Of a stretch of 64,000 nucleotides of DNA, positions 1 to 8,536 are shown in pieces. The notes beneath the pieces are model-generated. The model worked only from the letters and a program-made list of their open reading frames with translations. It had not been told where the DNA came from and did not search any database. Source of the stretch: Cohnella sp. GbtcB17 (GTDB lineage: Bacteria > Bacillota > Bacilli > Paenibacillales > Paenibacillaceae); NCBI RefSeq assembly GCF_019091135.1, contig NZ_JAGXJW010000005.1, positions 144,601 through 208,600 on the forward strand, in the 5' to 3' direction. A program made the translations under genes and the position numbers. Position 1 is the stretch's first letter. Each line of letters begins with the position of its first letter.

Positions 1-6
1 GCGCGT

Positions 7-708
7 ATGACCAAAGTGCTCGTCATTTATTGCAGCGCCTACGGGCACGTATTCGATTTGGTTAAAGCGGCGGCGGATGGCGCGGCTGCGAACGGCTGCG
101 AGGTTAGACTGCGTCGAATTCCGGAGCTTGAAGCCGAGCGGAATCGTACGCCCTATCAGGATAAGTTCAAGAAAAAGGAGGCCGAATCCGGCTTAGCCGT
201 TCATTTCAATACCGTCGGACGGTTCGAGAAGTACGAGCGCGCGCTCGAGCTGCAGAAAGACATTCCGTTCGCGAATAACGACGATCTGCGCTGGGCGGAC
301 GGCATCGTCTGGGGGTTCCCGACCTATTACGGATTCATGCCGGCCCAAGTCAAGCTGTTCCTTGAATTCGCCTCCGACTTATGCGCGGATGGCAGCCTTG
401 AGGGCAAGCCCGCTGGCTTGATCACGAGCTCGGGCTCGATCCATACGGGTCAAGAAGCGACGCTGCTCACGTCGATGGTTCCGCTTTTCCACTTCGGCAT
501 GATCATGGTCGGCTTGCCGTATTCGAAAAATCCCGAGTATTTGACCGCGGATGCGATCGGCGGTTCGCCTTACGGCGCTTCGACGATCGCAGGACCGGAC
601 AGCTCCCGCGTGCCGGACGAGAGAGAGCTCAAGATGGCCGGGAGACTCGGAAAACGGGTGGCCGCCGTCGCCTCAGCGCTCCGTCAATCCGGATTTCTCG
701 ATCAATAA
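7..708 (+). CDS. WrbA-like flavodoxin-fold NAD(P)H:quinone oxidoreductase
   Basis: The 233-residue protein opens with a flavodoxin-type beta strand and FMN phosphate loop (KVLVIYCSAYGH), followed by a helix. A middle segment WGFPTYYGFMPAQVK and a later TSSGSIHTGQEATL match the FMN-contacting loops of WrbA-type proteins. The family reduces quinones with NAD(P)H in the cytoplasm. It is longer than the usual ~200 residues because of an inserted charged segment at about residues 42-80. The ribosome binding site lies outside the window, so the ATG at base 7 is chosen from the typical N-terminus. It sits 270 bp before the ABC operon. A role in the nitrogen island is possible but unproven. Confidence 0.8.
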   Translation: MTKVLVIYCSAYGHVFDLVKAAADGAAANGCEVRLRRIPELEAERNRTPYQDKFKKKEAESGLAVHFNTVGRFEKYERALELQKDIPFANNDDLRWADGIVWGFPTYYGFMPAQVKLFLEFASDLCADGSLEGKPAGLITSSGSIHTGQEATLLTSMVPLFHFGMIMVGLPYSKNPEYLTADAIGGSPYGASTIAGPDSSRVPDERELKMAGRLGKRVAAVASALRQSGFLDQ

Positions 709-847
709 AATCGGCATGTGCTTCATGTGGGGCGGGCGGCCGGCCGTAAATGTGAGATAACATTCCATATCTTGTTTTTGTCATCGTAACGAAGACCAAT
801 AAGACAGCCTTCTCATTGTAAGCATGCACACAATTGCTAGTTGTTCG

Positions 848-883
848 TTGAGTTTTCAGAAAATTGCGTTATATAATGTGACA
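848..883 (+). promoter_or_regulatory. Promoter with GlnR/TnrA-like box before the first ABC operon
   Basis: TTGAGT (848-853) and TATAAT (872-877) are separated by 18 bp. Overlapping the -10 is CGTTA-N7-TGACA (867-883), which matches the GlnR/TnrA consensus TGTNA-N7-TNACA at all but one defined base and has the expected A/T-rich centre. The box lies over the -10, the position expected for repression rather than activation. The match is by eye. Confidence 0.5.
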
Positions 884-978
884 CAAATAGCTGCGCGTTA
901 AAACGAGTCCTTGCAGTGATTCGCCCGCGACGGCGAATGCGAATAAGCCCAAGCCATCTACCTTTGGGAGGGAATGCG

Positions 979-1794
979 ATGAATTCAACGATGTTGGCAG
1001 GTTCAAGCCCGGGTATGCCGGCCCCGAGCGGCGAACCATCCGGAATCCTCGTCGGTATGCAAAATATCGGCAAGACTTATCCGAACGGTACGATTGCGGT
1101 ACAAAACGTTAACTTGCTGGCAGGGGAGCGCGAATTCCTGTGCTTCGTCGGTCCTTCGGGCTGCGGCAAGTCCACGATTTTTAACATGATCGCCGGGTTG
1201 ACCGATCATACGTCGGGCGAGCTGGCGGTGCTTGGAACGACGCCGAAGGATGCCCGCAAGCAGAACGAGATTGCGTTCGTCTTCCAGGAGCATACGCTGC
1301 TGCCCTGGTCGAAGCTGATCGATAATGTCACGATGCCGCTCACGCTCCGGGGGGTGTCCAAGAAGGAACGTATACAAGAGGGCGAGCGGGTGCTCGAGCT
1401 CGTCGGATTGAAGGATTACATGAAGGTTCTGCCCCGGCAACTGTCCGGCGGCATGAAAATGAGGGTGTCCATCGCAAGGGCGCTCATCTCCAGGCCGAAG
1501 CTGCTGCTGATGGATGAACCGTTCGGCGCGCTGGACGAGATTACCCGCCAAACCCTTCAGGACGAGTTGCTGAACATATGGTGCAGCGATCGGAAGATGA
1601 CGGTGCTGTTCATTACCCACAACGTGTTCGAAGCCGTGTACCTATCGACTCGGGTTGTCGTGATGACGCCGAGGCCGGGGAAGGTGGCGGACATCGTCGA
1701 CATCGAAGCGCCGTTCCCGAGAACGGACGACTTTCGGTCGTCGCCGGAGTTTGGCGGTTACGTCCACGCCGTTAACGAGTCGCTTAAGCACTAG
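979..1794 (+). CDS. ABC transporter ATP-binding protein, nitrate/sulfonate/taurine (SsuB/TauB) type
   Basis: A 271-residue ATPase with Walker A GPSGCGKST at about residue 58, the ABC signature LSGGMKMR at about 155, Walker B LLLMDEPFGALDE at about 175, and the switch histidine in FITHN. It powers import with the permease that follows (1878) and probably the lipoprotein encoded at 22223. The ATG at 979 is chosen because GGGAGGG sits six bases upstream; an in-frame GTG at 916 has no such site. The family imports small nitrogen or sulfur compounds. In this context a purine-derived or other N-heterocyclic substrate is likely, but the substrate cannot be read from sequence. Confidence 0.93.
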   Translation: MNSTMLAGSSPGMPAPSGEPSGILVGMQNIGKTYPNGTIAVQNVNLLAGEREFLCFVGPSGCGKSTIFNMIAGLTDHTSGELAVLGTTPKDARKQNEIAFVFQEHTLLPWSKLIDNVTMPLTLRGVSKKERIQEGERVLELVGLKDYMKVLPRQLSGGMKMRVSIARALISRPKLLLMDEPFGALDEITRQTLQDELLNIWCSDRKMTVLFITHNVFEAVYLSTRVVVMTPRPGKVADIVDIEAPFPRTDDFRSSPEFGGYVHAVNESLKH

Positions 1795-1877
1795 CGGCAA
1801 ACGGGGCATGGGGTCCGTTCAAGCCGATTGAACAGACGCAGCATTGCCATAATGACATGGCGAAAGGGGATTTCCGA

Positions 1878-2780
1878 ATGGAAAAGTTGGTTGTCAGCGT
1901 GAACGGAATTCCGGAGCAAGGGGGCGTCGAAGCGACTTCCGTGCAGAAGCTTGAACCGGCACCGCAAAAACGGAAAGCCGGCGCCTCGTCCGGCTCGCCG
2001 CTTCGTAAATTCGCGACTCATATCGCGCCTCCGCTAATCGTGCTCATCTTGTTTCTCGGCTTTTGGGAGCTTGCGATCCGCCTGGCCGACGTGAAGCCCT
2101 ACTTATTCCCGAAGCCGTCGGATATCGTGAAGGCCGCGGCCGAAAACGGGCATAACCTCCTCGTCTCCGTCCGGACGACGATTGTCGAGGCCGTGCTCGG
2201 CTTCGCGTTCAGCGTCATCCTTGGCGTCGCGTTCGCGATCGTGCTTGCGCTGTCCAAGACGGTGGAGCGAAGCGTGTATCCTTACGCGATCATTCTCCAG
2301 ACGATACCGATCGTCGCCGTCGCACCGATCATCGTCATCTGGTTCGGCGCCGGGATGAACGCCATCGTCATGATCGCCTTTCTCATCGCCTTTTTCCCGA
2401 TATTGTCCAACACGCTCATCGGCCTCAATTCTACGGAAGCGAACATGAAAAACTTGTTCTACTTGTACAACGCGACCAAGTGGCAGACGATCTGGAAGCT
2501 TCGCATCCCCGCCGCGCTGCCGTACATTCTCGCCGGGATGAAAATCTCCTGCTCGCTGTCGGTCGTCGGCGCCATCGTCGGCGAATACATCGCGGGAATC
2601 GGCGGCCTGCAGGGCGGTCTTGGCTATGCGATAACGGTCGCTTCGACCCGGCTGCAAACCGCTTACTTGTTCGCCTGCGGACTGAGCGCGGCGGTGATGG
2701 GAATCGTCTTCTTCCTGTTGATTAACGCATTGTCCAACCGGCTGCTTCGCTCCTGGCACGATTCCGCCATTAACGGTTGA
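1878..2780 (+). CDS. ABC transporter permease, SsuC/TauC type
   Basis: A 300-residue membrane protein with a polar N-terminal extension of about 45 residues and then about six transmembrane segments. The binding-protein-dependent permease loop (ATKWQTIWKLRIPAALPYIL), which contacts the ATPase, is at about residues 200-220. It forms the channel for the ATPase at 979. The ATG at 1878 is preferred over the in-frame ATG at 1857 because AAAGGGGA lies seven bases upstream of the former. The gene ends immediately before the cysteine hydrolase gene and appears to be in the same transcript. Confidence 0.92.
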   Translation: MEKLVVSVNGIPEQGGVEATSVQKLEPAPQKRKAGASSGSPLRKFATHIAPPLIVLILFLGFWELAIRLADVKPYLFPKPSDIVKAAAENGHNLLVSVRTTIVEAVLGFAFSVILGVAFAIVLALSKTVERSVYPYAIILQTIPIVAVAPIIVIWFGAGMNAIVMIAFLIAFFPILSNTLIGLNSTEANMKNLFYLYNATKWQTIWKLRIPAALPYILAGMKISCSLSVVGAIVGEYIAGIGGLQGGLGYAITVASTRLQTAYLFACGLSAAVMGIVFFLLINALSNRLLRSWHDSAING

Positions 2781-2797
2781 CGCGAGGTGACATAGCC

Positions 2798-3589
2798 ATG
2801 ATGCGAAAGTTGGGTCACAAACAGAACAGCTGGCACGTCTCGCAGGATCTGGCCGACCTTCGGCGAGAGACGTTTAAGCCCGTTGTCGTCGAGTTCGATG
2901 CAAAGCCGCAGCGTCTTCGGCTCGATCTGGGCAGATGCGCGATCGTCGTCGTCGACATGCAGAACGACTTCTGCTCTCCGGGCGGCTGGCTCGCTTCGAT
3001 CGGCGTCGATACGGCGCCGCTGCTCGCGCCGGTCCGGCCGCTGAACCGGCTTCTGCCCGCTCTTCGATCCGCCGGCGTTCCCGTCATTTGGCTGAATTGG
3101 GGCAACCGGGACGATCGCTTGAATCTGAGTCCTTCCGTGCTTCACGTTTACGATCCGAGCGGCGAAGGCCGAGGCCTAGGCAGTCCGCTGCCGGCCAACG
3201 GTTCTCGCGTGCTGGAGAAGGGAAGCTGGGGGGCGGCCGTTGTCGACGGTCTGATCCTCGAATCGGAAGATATCTTCGTGGACAAATATCGGATGAGCGG
3301 GCTGTGGGATACGCCGCTCGACAGCATTCTTCGCAATCTCGGCGTCACGACGCTGCTGTTCGCAGGGGTGAACTTGGACCAATGCGTCATGCACACGCTG
3401 CAGGATGCCATCTGCCTGGGCTATGACGCGGTTCTGCTGGCGGACTGCTGCGCGACCAGCTCGCCGCCGTTCTGCGCGGAGGCAACCTATTACAATATCA
3501 AGCAATGCTACGGCTTCGTCGCCGGCTCCGACGCGTTACTCGGAGCGATGGGCGCCGCCCTCGGCATGGCGGAGGAGAGATTGCGATGA
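2798..3589 (+). CDS. Isochorismatase-family cysteine hydrolase
   Basis: A 263-residue protein with the fold's catalytic signatures: the aspartate in VVDMQNDFCSPGG (about residue 52) and the nucleophilic cysteine in GVNLDQCVMHT (about 195), followed by the usual LGYDAVLLADCCA strand. Relatives include N-carbamoylsarcosine amidase, ureidoacrylate amidohydrolase RutB and nicotinamidase; all cleave an amide or ureido C-N bond. With amidase, creatininase-like and purine genes around it, a ureido- or carbamoyl-amide substrate is likely. GAGGTGA precedes the ATG at 2798 by eight bases. The stop overlaps the start of the next gene (ATGA). Confidence 0.85.
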   Translation: MMRKLGHKQNSWHVSQDLADLRRETFKPVVVEFDAKPQRLRLDLGRCAIVVVDMQNDFCSPGGWLASIGVDTAPLLAPVRPLNRLLPALRSAGVPVIWLNWGNRDDRLNLSPSVLHVYDPSGEGRGLGSPLPANGSRVLEKGSWGAAVVDGLILESEDIFVDKYRMSGLWDTPLDSILRNLGVTTLLFAGVNLDQCVMHTLQDAICLGYDAVLLADCCATSSPPFCAEATYYNIKQCYGFVAGSDALLGAMGAALGMAEERLR

Positions 3590-4029
3590 ACGAACTGGTG
3601 CTTGGCCGCTTCGAGCAATGTCCGGTGCGAAAAATATCGGCTAAGGATACGAACAAATTTGTCCTTCTCTGCGACGGCACGCAGGCGCCGTTCGTGTCGG
3701 TCGTCGAGATCTTCGATAAGGACGGACAGACGCCGCCGAACGAGCATGCGGAAGCGCACGAATACTTCTATGTGTTGTCGGGAGAAGGCGTCGCCGTCGT
3801 CGGCGACAAGGAGGCGGCGATCGGGACCGGATCGTTTTTTGTTGTCCCACCCGGCAACAACCATCAAGTGCGCAACACCGGCTCGGGCCGTCTATACGTG
3901 CTGACGACCATGGTGCCGGACGAGGGATTTTCCGATCTGATCAAGTCCGGCCCCGAAGCCATGCTCGACGAGGATGACCTGCGCGTTCTGAACGGCGCAC
4001 GCGGGACTGCGCAGCAGAAGCTGGGCTGA
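3586..4029 (+). CDS. Single-domain cupin protein
   Basis: A 147-residue protein with both cupin motifs. Motif 1 is NEHAEAHEYFYVLSGEG, with two histidines and a glutamate able to bind a metal; motif 2 is FVVPPGNNHQVRN, with the last ligand histidine. The ATG overlaps the preceding stop as ATGA, so translation is probably coupled. Cupins in purine pathways include ureidoglycine aminohydrolase (AllE, a longer two-domain protein). This short form could be an enzyme or a sensor; the function is not assigned. Confidence 0.8.
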   Translation: MNELVLGRFEQCPVRKISAKDTNKFVLLCDGTQAPFVSVVEIFDKDGQTPPNEHAEAHEYFYVLSGEGVAVVGDKEAAIGTGSFFVVPPGNNHQVRNTGSGRLYVLTTMVPDEGFSDLIKSGPEAMLDEDDLRVLNGARGTAQQKLG

Positions 4030-4082
4030 TGCCGCTCCCGGCCGCATTCGACGGATCGATAGAGAGAAACGGAGGAGAACCG

Positions 4083-5279
4083 ATGCCGAGCGGCTGGAAC
4101 GCTTATATCAAAGAAGCGCTGACGGTGGAGCCGACCGGCGCCGGCTTGCTCGACAAGCTGACCTTCGCCGTCAAAGACGTATTCGAGATCGCCGGACACG
4201 CGAGTTCCGCGGGCAATCCGGATTGGCTGGACAGCCACGAGCCGGCCCGGAAGCATGCGGCAGCGGTGGAGCGCCTGCTGCGCCATGGCGCTCGCGTCAA
4301 AGGGGCGGCCGTCACGGACGAGCTCATGTTCAGCTTGAACGGAGAGAACCGCCATTACGGAACGCCGATCAACCCGCGCGCACCCGGATGCATTCCCGGA
4401 GGCTCTTCGAGCGGCTCGGCCGTCGCGGCCGCCGCCGGACTCGCCGACTTCGGGCTCGGCACCGATACCGGCGGCTCTGTTCGCGTTCCGTCCGCCTATT
4501 GCGGGCTGTACGGCATTCGCCCGACTCATGGGCTCGTTCCGGTCGACGGCGTCATCCCGTTGGCTTCTAGCTTCGACACGGTCGGCTGGATGGCTAGAGA
4601 CGCCCGGACGCTTCGGCTCGTCGGGGAGGCGCTGATCGGCGACTTCGTTAAGGATGGAGGCGAATTCCGCCGTCTCCTCGTAGCGGACGACGCCTGGGGG
4701 ATCGCCGATGACGGCTGCAGACAGGCGCTGCGGACTCCACTAGACGCATTGATGCGGAAAATGGAAGCCAAGACGGTCTCCTTGACCCCGACGGGACTGG
4801 CAGACTGGGCGGCCACCTTCCGAACGCTTCAAGGCTTCGAGATCTGGGCGGCGCATGGCGAATGGATCGAGCGTCGCAAGCCTCGATTCGGCCGGGACAT
4901 CGCCGATCGGTTCGCTTGGGCGAGCAAGCTTCGACAGGAAGATTACGATGCAGCCTTGCCCAAACGGCAATGGGCACGGGAGCGGCTCGTCTCGTTGCTT
5001 GGCGATGACGGGCTGCTCGTCGTTCCGACCGTGCCGGGTGCGGCTCCGCGCATCGGACTGCCGGACGAAGAAGTCGAGCGGACGCGAACGAAAGTGATGC
5101 AGCTGTCCTGCATTGCCGGCCTCGGCGGGCTGCCTCAAGTAACGATTCCGCTTGACGGCCCGGGCGGTTTGTGCGTCGGACTGTCGTTCATCGCCGGACC
5201 GCAGCGGGATAGACGCCTGCTTCGCTGGGTAAGCGAGGAGTCCGCGCTATCGGTTCAAGGCCGAGCGGCGACCGGCTGA
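4083..5279 (+). CDS. Amidase-signature-family amidase, AMI1-like
   Basis: A 398-residue amidase with the full Ser-cisSer-Lys triad: lysine in FAVKDVF (about residue 31), serines in GGSSSGSA (about 106-113) and the nucleophile in TDTGGSVRVPS (about 132). Segments such as SAGNPDWL and NGENRHYGTP closely resemble plant AMI1 (indole-3-acetamide hydrolase) from memory. The enzyme should hydrolyse a primary amide to acid and ammonia. GGAGGAG six bases before ATG 4083 decides the start; an in-frame ATG at 4029 overlaps the upstream stop and would add 18 poorly conserved-looking residues. The substrate is unknown, but release of ammonia fits the island. Confidence 0.88.
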   Translation: MPSGWNAYIKEALTVEPTGAGLLDKLTFAVKDVFEIAGHASSAGNPDWLDSHEPARKHAAAVERLLRHGARVKGAAVTDELMFSLNGENRHYGTPINPRAPGCIPGGSSSGSAVAAAAGLADFGLGTDTGGSVRVPSAYCGLYGIRPTHGLVPVDGVIPLASSFDTVGWMARDARTLRLVGEALIGDFVKDGGEFRRLLVADDAWGIADDGCRQALRTPLDALMRKMEAKTVSLTPTGLADWAATFRTLQGFEIWAAHGEWIERRKPRFGRDIADRFAWASKLRQEDYDAALPKRQWARERLVSLLGDDGLLVVPTVPGAAPRIGLPDEEVERTRTKVMQLSCIAGLGGLPQVTIPLDGPGGLCVGLSFIAGPQRDRRLLRWVSEESALSVQGRAATG

Positions 5280-5392
5280 ACGAAGCGTTAGGGCTGGCGG
5301 AATGACGAAACGGCGGCATACAGACGAAGCTCGAAGCCGGATCGCACGGCAGCGACTTGAGAGAAACTCTCCCCGAGGAAAGGAACGTGCCT

Positions 5393-6217
5393 ATGTTTGC
5401 CCGATATGAAGGGGTCGCTTGGGAAGAGCGGTTCCTGCCCCGGCTGACCAGCAGACAAATACGCGAAATGCCCAAGGCGGACGCCCTTGTTATTTTGCCG
5501 ATCGGCGCCGTCGAGCAGCACGGCCCCCATCTTCCCGTCATGACGGATGCGCTGATCGGGGAAGCGACGCTCACGCTCGCGCTCGAACGCCTCCCGGCCG
5601 ACGCGCCGGTGTGGCTGCTCCCGCCGATCGCCTACGGCAAGAGCAACGAGCACCTGGGCCTGCCGGGAACCGTGTCCATCTCCGCGGCGACGCTGCAGGG
5701 ACTCGTGACGGATATCGCGGCAAGCCTGAAGCTGAGCGGCTTCGGCAAGCTGCTGCTGTTCAATACGCACGGCGGCAATGTCGACCTGCTGAATGTCGTC
5801 TCCCGCGAGATCCGGATCGCCCATGACATGACGGTGTTCTATTTGTCTCCTTCCAGCCTGGGGGCGGCGGATGGCGTGATCGATCCGCATGAGCTGGAAT
5901 ACGGCATCCACGGCGGCGACTACGAGACTTCGATCGTCATGGCGATCAAGCCGCAGTGGGTGCAGGGTCAATGGCTCGCATCGGAGCTGCCGAATATCGG
6001 CGACAAGCGGTTCCTTACGCTCGAAGGCGGCATTCGATTCGCTTGGCGGATGGCCGATATCTCGGAGAGCGGCATCTGCGGAGACGCCACGAAGGCGACC
6101 GCGGCCAAGGGAGAGATCATCCAAGAGCGGGTGGCCGACATCTTGGCGGAAGCGTTCGCGGAGCTGTGCGCATTCGATGTGGCCGACGTACGCGGCGCTT
6201 CGAAGGTCTCGCCATGA
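5393..6217 (+). CDS. Creatininase-family amidohydrolase
   Basis: A 274-residue metal-dependent amidohydrolase. Family metal ligands are visible in GAVEQHGPHLPVMTDA (about residues 37-52), NTHGGN (about 125) and HGGDYETS (about 170). Relatives include creatinine amidohydrolase, the mycofactocin protein MftE and FAPy deformylases, which open cyclic amides or cleave formamides. The ATG at 5393 follows a GAGGAAAGGA ribosome binding site; an upstream in-frame ATG at 5357 lacks one. The stop overlaps the next start (ATGA). The substrate is not known; a lactam or formamide from an N-heterocycle is a reasonable guess. Confidence 0.88.
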   Translation: MFARYEGVAWEERFLPRLTSRQIREMPKADALVILPIGAVEQHGPHLPVMTDALIGEATLTLALERLPADAPVWLLPPIAYGKSNEHLGLPGTVSISAATLQGLVTDIAASLKLSGFGKLLLFNTHGGNVDLLNVVSREIRIAHDMTVFYLSPSSLGAADGVIDPHELEYGIHGGDYETSIVMAIKPQWVQGQWLASELPNIGDKRFLTLEGGIRFAWRMADISESGICGDATKATAAKGEIIQERVADILAEAFAELCAFDVADVRGASKVSP

Positions 6218-7101
6218 AGCTGACTTCGATCCGAACGGCCGGCAGGGAGGAAGCCGTTGTCCGAACGGCGTACGGTCTCGTTCCCGTTCGCCTGCTCAAC
6301 GAAGCGGCGGGGACCGAGTGGGGCGACACCGTACAGCATCTGCTCGATAGCGAACAGCTTGCCCGATTGAACGGCTGGCTGCAGGATAAAGGCGCTGCTG
6401 TACTCTCGACCCTCGAAGCGATCCCGCTTGAGAGGGCAGAATACGCGCCGCTCTATCGGCGCCCGCGGAAAATATGGGGGATCGGCGCGAACTACCGGGA
6501 TAAAGCCGCGGACATGAGCGTCGTTCCGCCGGATGCGGAGCCAATCTGCTTCTTGAAGCCGGACACGAGTCTGATTGGTCCCGGGGACGCCATCGTGCTG
6601 CCTTCGGAGGATGGCCGCTATACCGCAGAGGCGGAGCTTGGCATCGTCATCGGGCGGACGTGCAAAGATGTCCCGGAGGAAAAGGCGCTTGACGTTGTCG
6701 CAGGCTTCGCCGCGACGCTCGACATGACGGCGCAGCATATTCACGCGCGCAATCCGCGTTTTCTCGGCCGGTCCAAAAGCTTCGATACCTTCTTCAGCAT
6801 CGGCCCTGAGCTGATCACGCCGGAGGAGATCGATGATCTCGCTTCGCTCCGGGTGGAGACGGCGTTGAACGGCCGCGTGATGCATCGCGCTTCGGTAGCC
6901 GAAATGATCTATACGATTCCTTTCATCATTTCTTATTTTTCCCGCATCATGACGCTGCTCCCCGGCGACATCATTATGACCGGAACGCCGGGCTCGGTCG
7001 AGATTGCCAGCGGGGTTACCGCAGAATGCCGGATCTCCGGCTTCGCTTCGCTGACGAATCCCGTTCGGCAGGCAGGCGAGCTCGAGCAGCCCGCGTTGTA
7101 A
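6214..7101 (+). CDS. Fumarylacetoacetate-hydrolase-family protein
   Basis: A 295-residue protein with the FAH C-terminal catalytic domain: a short lid region, then GIGANYRDKAADMS, a metal-ligand pair in YTAEAELGIVIG, and the closing MTGTPGSVE. FAH-family enzymes hydrolyse or decarboxylate 2-oxo acids and diketones with Mg or Mn. Some copies near purine genes are annotated as ureidoglycolate lyase, but that label cannot be confirmed here. The start is fixed by ATGA overlap with the creatininase-family gene. Confidence 0.85.
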   Translation: MKLTSIRTAGREEAVVRTAYGLVPVRLLNEAAGTEWGDTVQHLLDSEQLARLNGWLQDKGAAVLSTLEAIPLERAEYAPLYRRPRKIWGIGANYRDKAADMSVVPPDAEPICFLKPDTSLIGPGDAIVLPSEDGRYTAEAELGIVIGRTCKDVPEEKALDVVAGFAATLDMTAQHIHARNPRFLGRSKSFDTFFSIGPELITPEEIDDLASLRVETALNGRVMHRASVAEMIYTIPFIISYFSRIMTLLPGDIIMTGTPGSVEIASGVTAECRISGFASLTNPVRQAGELEQPAL

Positions 7102-7124
7102 TCGAATGGAGGAGGAGGAAGATC

Positions 7125-8444
7125 ATGACCCACGCATGGAAACTAGAAGCGGAAACCGGTCTAGACGGCATCCCGGTGTATACGGACGAAGCGACCGTCG
7201 AGAAGCTGTCGAAGGACTTTTATTGGTACTCGCCGGTGCTGGAGCGGAAGCTTAAATCGAAGAAAGCGGAAGCTGTTTTCGCGCCTAAGAACGAAGACGA
7301 AGTGAAAGCGGCGCTCGCCTTCGCCTACCGACATCGGATACCGGTGACGGTTCGCGGCGCAGGAACGGGCAATTACGGCCAGGCGATTCCGCTTGAAGGC
7401 GGCATCGTCATGGATCTGAGCGGTCTTGACCGCATACTCGAGATCGGGCCGGGTTATGCACGGGTGCAATGCGGCGTTAAGCTGGGCGTCTTGGAAAAGC
7501 GGGCGCGCGAGGAAGGGCAGGAGCTGCGCATCTACCCCAGCACGTACGCCAAGGCGACAGTCGGCGGCTTCGTATGCGGCGGCTCCGGCGGCGTCGGTTC
7601 GATCGCGTGGGGCAATCTGTGGGACGGCAATGTGCGGAGCGCCGTCGTCTACACGATGGAACAGCATCCGCGACGATTGGAGATCGAAGGCCCCGAACTG
7701 TTCGACTATATCCACAACTACGGGACGACGGGCATTTTAACCGAAATTGTACTTCCGCTCGCCGCGAGAAGAGATTGGATGCAGACGGTCGCGGCGTTCG
7801 ACGACTTCGAATCGGCCGTTCAATTCGGGGAGGCGCTCTCCCGCGACGGCAGCGTACCGAAGCGCCTTGTGACGCCGATCGAGTGGCCGCTGCCGTCGTT
7901 CTTCAAGCCGCTGGCCAAGGCGCTGCATCCGAACAAGTCCGTCGTCTTTGCGGAGACGGACGGAGGCTCGCTATCGCAGCTCGAAAGGCTGGCCGACGAG
8001 TACGGCGGAGCCATCTGTCACGTCATCTCCCCGGAAATGTACCGCAAGACGATCGGGCTGTCCGATTTTACCTGGAACCATACGACGCTCTGGGCGCTGA
8101 AAGCGGACTCCGCGTATACGTATTTGCAGGCCGGCTTCGCTCCCGATCGCTATATAGAGCAGCTTCGCGAGCTGAAAGAGAGGTTCGGGGACGAGCTTCT
8201 CATGCACTTCGAATGGGTGCTTGACGGCGGACGGCTGCTGCCCAACGCGCTGCCGGTCGTCAAGTTTACGACGGAGGAACGTTTGTACGAGATCATCGAT
8301 ACTTGCCGATCGATCGGAGTCGAAATCTACGATCCGCACACCTGGCTGCTGAATAACGGCGGGCGCGGCGCCGTTCCGGGCATGCGCCGGCGGAAGGATG
8401 CGAACGATCCGCTCGGTCTGCTCAATCCGGGCAAAATCGGTTGA
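7125..8444 (+). CDS. FAD-binding (GlcD/VAO-type) oxidoreductase
   Basis: A 439-residue flavoprotein. The FAD-binding PCMH domain occupies roughly residues 45-225, with the pyrophosphate loop VRGAGTGNYGQ at about 76 and the segment GGFVCGGSGGVGSIAWG at about 147. A substrate cap and C-terminal region end with LLNPGKIG, typical of glycolate/lactate-oxidase-like GlcD proteins. It probably oxidises a 2-hydroxy acid or amine produced by the neighbouring hydrolases. Ribosome binding site GGAGGAGGAA sits four bases before ATG 7125. The 92-bp gap to the next gene shows no clear terminator. Confidence 0.87.
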   Translation: MTHAWKLEAETGLDGIPVYTDEATVEKLSKDFYWYSPVLERKLKSKKAEAVFAPKNEDEVKAALAFAYRHRIPVTVRGAGTGNYGQAIPLEGGIVMDLSGLDRILEIGPGYARVQCGVKLGVLEKRAREEGQELRIYPSTYAKATVGGFVCGGSGGVGSIAWGNLWDGNVRSAVVYTMEQHPRRLEIEGPELFDYIHNYGTTGILTEIVLPLAARRDWMQTVAAFDDFESAVQFGEALSRDGSVPKRLVTPIEWPLPSFFKPLAKALHPNKSVVFAETDGGSLSQLERLADEYGGAICHVISPEMYRKTIGLSDFTWNHTTLWALKADSAYTYLQAGFAPDRYIEQLRELKERFGDELLMHFEWVLDGGRLLPNALPVVKFTTEERLYEIIDTCRSIGVEIYDPHTWLLNNGGRGAVPGMRRRKDANDPLGLLNPGKIG

Positions 8445-8536
8445 CGGCGGAATAGCGTAGAGAAAGAGCTGCAGGACGGACGAAAATCAGGAAATTTGGC
8501 TTCGGTTCCGTGGGAAGAAGAAAGGGGCGATGGAGC

